Assembly (NCBI GenBank): GCA_025059995.1
Contig: JANXCF010000007.1
Coordinates: forward strand, 1 to 64,000
Origin: Leptospiraceae bacterium
GTDB lineage: Bacteria > Spirochaetota > Leptospiria > Leptospirales > Leptonemataceae
DNA length: 64,000 bases
Reading direction: 5' to 3'
In this document: positions 62,374 through 64,000 of the stretch, piece by piece
Numbering within the stretch: the stretch's first letter is position 1
Layout: each line of letters starts with the position of its first letter
Position numbers and translations under genes: made by a program
Notes under the pieces: generated by a model
Database searches by the model: none
What the model saw: the letters and a program-made list of their open reading frames with translations, nothing else
What the model was told of the DNA's origin: nothing

Positions 62374-63804
62374 ATGTCAACAAAACCATTAGACTATGAT
62401 AATCAAATAGTGCGTTGGTGGGTGATATCAGGGATTGTTTGGGGTATAGCTGCGATGCTGGTTGGGGTCATTATTGCTTTTCAAATGGTTTATCCCAACT
62501 TGAATTTTCCCCCATATTTGACCTTTGGAAGATTAAGACCAGTCCATACGAACGGGATCATTTTTGGTTTCACTCTCAGTATCATCACAGCAAGTATGTA
62601 TTATGCTTTCCCAAGATTGTTGAAAACAGAGATTTTCTCTAAAACATTATCAAGAATTCACTTCTGGTTGTATCAACTTACGATTGTGCTAGCAGTGGTA
62701 ACTCTTCTGGGTGGTATCACGCAAAGTAAAGAGTATCATGAATTAGAATGGCCTATTGACCTTTTAATAGTTGTTTGGTGGGTGATCTTTGCCATCAATA
62801 TATTTGGAACTATCTGGAAAAGACAAGAAAAGAGATTGTATGTAGCCATCTGGTTCTTCTCTTCCATGCTTATTGGGGTGGCAATGCTTTATATAGTGAA
62901 CGGTTTAGTAATGCCAGTTTCTTTTTGGAAGTCATATTCCATTTATGCTGGAATTACAGATGCAAACATCCAATGGTGGTATGGACACAATGCAGTAGCA
63001 TTCGTTTTGACCTATCCAATCTTGGGAATGATGTATTTCTATTTGCCAAAACACACCAGGTTACCCATTTTTAGCCACAGAGTTTCAATTGTTCACTTCT
63101 GGGGTTTGATCTTCGTTTATATGTGGGCTGGACCTCACCATTTGTTGTATTCTGCAGTACCTAACTGGTTGCAAACTTTAGGAATGTTGTTTAGCTTAAT
63201 GTTAATTGCTCCTTCATGGGGTGGTATGTTGAATGGTTTCATGACCTTAACACAAGCTAAGGAAAAACTCAGGACAGATGCAACCTTAAAATTCATGTTG
63301 GTCGCAATTACGTTCTATGGAATGTCAACATTCGAAGGTCCAATGATGTCTATTCGAAGTGTGAACGTAATTGCCCATAACACAGACTGGGTAATAGGAC
63401 ACGTTCACAGTGGTGGCTTAGGATGGGTTGCCGGAATGTGTTTTGCAGCGATTTACTACTTGGTTCCTCGATTGTGGAATACAAAGCTATATAGTGAAAA
63501 ATTAGCAGAATTACATTTCTGGGTAGCAACCATAGGTATATTACTATATATAGTTTCCATGTGGGTATCTGGTGTAACAGAAGGTTTAATGTGGCGAGCT
63601 GTAGATGAAACAGGAGCCCTCATGTATCCCAACTGGGTTGAAATTGTCCAACAATTGGCACCATATAGACTCATTCGTGCTATTGGTGGAACATTGTTCT
63701 TGAGTGGTGTGTTAATTATGGTTTACAATGTTGCAATGACCATTAAAAATGCTGGTGCTGGTTTCGAATACGTAGATCTACGAGAAGGAGTAAAAGTAGC
63801 TTAA
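62374..63804 (+). CDS. ccoN: cbb3-type cytochrome c oxidase subunit I (CcoN)
   Basis: A 476-residue haem-copper oxidase subunit with 12 helices. The haem and copper ligands are seen as His in GRLRPVHTNGIIFGF, HNAV in QWWYGHNAVAF, the HH pair in WAGPHHLLYSAVPNW and two His in DWVIGHVHSGG. The tyrosine cross-link of other oxidases is replaced as usual in the cbb3 class. It reduces oxygen to water with high affinity at the inner membrane. GGAG precedes its ATG. ccoO follows 63 bp later. Confidence 0.96.
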   Translation: MSTKPLDYDNQIVRWWVISGIVWGIAAMLVGVIIAFQMVYPNLNFPPYLTFGRLRPVHTNGIIFGFTLSIITASMYYAFPRLLKTEIFSKTLSRIHFWLYQLTIVLAVVTLLGGITQSKEYHELEWPIDLLIVVWWVIFAINIFGTIWKRQEKRLYVAIWFFSSMLIGVAMLYIVNGLVMPVSFWKSYSIYAGITDANIQWWYGHNAVAFVLTYPILGMMYFYLPKHTRLPIFSHRVSIVHFWGLIFVYMWAGPHHLLYSAVPNWLQTLGMLFSLMLIAPSWGGMLNGFMTLTQAKEKLRTDATLKFMLVAITFYGMSTFEGPMMSIRSVNVIAHNTDWVIGHVHSGGLGWVAGMCFAAIYYLVPRLWNTKLYSEKLAELHFWVATIGILLYIVSMWVSGVTEGLMWRAVDETGALMYPNWVEIVQQLAPYRLIRAIGGTLFLSGVLIMVYNVAMTIKNAGAGFEYVDLREGVKVA

Positions 63805-63867
63805 TTTTTTCCAAACAATTGTGGGTGGTTGGGGTGGGAATTTTGATTATAAAAAAGGAGGTTATAT

Positions 63868-64000
63868 ATGGCACATCATGAGCATGAAGAAAAAAACTTG
63901 CAATGGTATGAAAAGTTAAGTCATAAAGTAGAAGATAAAATGGTATTGTTGGTTTGGATTTTCGTTTTTGCCCTAATAGGTGGCTTGGTTGAAATTCCTC
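63868..64000 (+). CDS. ccoO: start of cbb3 oxidase subunit II (CcoO), cut by window edge
   Basis: An ATG at 63868 with a strong AAAGGAGG upstream opens a frame running off the window: a His/Glu-rich start (MAHHEHEEKNLQWYEKLSHK), then a membrane helix (VLLVWIFVFALIGGLVEI). The IGGLVEI block is typical of the N-terminal anchor of CcoO, the mono-haem cytochrome c subunit. The haem motif lies beyond the window. Gene order after ccoN supports the call. Confidence 0.85.
   Translation, partial: MAHHEHEEKNLQWYEKLSHKVEDKMVLLVWIFVFALIGGLVEIP

Noticed and set aside
1-64000. CRISPR arrays, insertion sequences, integrases, rRNA genes
   Set aside because: No repeat-spacer pattern, transposase, integrase or rRNA sequence was seen while reading both strands.

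Overview
The window is a low-G+C bacterial chromosome segment (roughly one third G+C in most lines) with dense coding on both strands. The likely host is a spirochaete of the Leptospirales. The evidence is a DUF1564-like protein, spirochaete-type lipoprotein signals, an FlgJ-type rod protein, a TPR protein built like the periplasmic flagellar collar protein FlcA, GspK, a LEA-type lipoprotein, bactofilin and a cbb3 oxidase. I cannot name a species.

Layout. 1-1457: the 3'-truncated end of an OLD-family ATPase/TOPRIM nuclease in clearly G+C-richer DNA, followed by a decayed gene and a DUF1564 protein; this is the only stretch that looks foreign. 2480-10030: a metallo-beta-lactamase-fold lipoprotein, a membrane protein fused to phosphatidylserine decarboxylase, a histidine kinase, a response regulator with an RsbW-like kinase domain, and a group-2-like sigma factor. 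10244-17819: MORN-repeat protein, divergent DnaA, glycerate kinase, GspK, FlgJ, an exported PCMT, TtcA and a double-CBM48 protein. 17883-24004: FlcA-like protein, WecG-type glycosyltransferase, ThiE/ThiS and a probable outer-membrane barrel. 24055-33213: GAF/HD-GYP protein, PanD, EI24 protein, a fused acyltransferase/GpsA, a degenerate M23 protein with bactofilin, SerS and SfsA. 33363-46975: CBS protein, GlpK, DUF3332 lipoprotein, deaminase-like protein, two acyl-CoA synthetases, Dps, HEAT and SH3 proteins, a pseudouridine synthase and an MBOAT/SGNH O-acylation pair. 46979-60773: MltG, glycosyltransferase, MetS plus an NSS transporter, LolA-like protein, small proteins, a VWA / histidine kinase / NtrC / RecO operon, a GT4 enzyme and a LEA-type lipoprotein. 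60909-64000: acyltransferase 3, a tRNA with CAU anticodon, and ccoN with the start of ccoO.

Themes. Several genes serve envelope and glycerolipid synthesis: GlpK makes glycerol-3-phosphate, the GpsA/acyltransferase fusion would make and acylate it, acyl-CoA synthetases supply acyl groups, and the Psd fusion makes phosphatidylethanolamine. A second theme is signalling and stress: two kinase/regulator pairs, one next to an alternative sigma factor. A 17-bp palindrome in front of that sigma gene is almost identical to one in front of dps, which suggests one repressor (Fur/PerR type is the obvious candidate) controls both. Other unusual points are a very divergent DnaA, two uncommon domain fusions, and four small proteins (MetS, and 39-, 48- and 54-residue proteins) that are easy to overlook.
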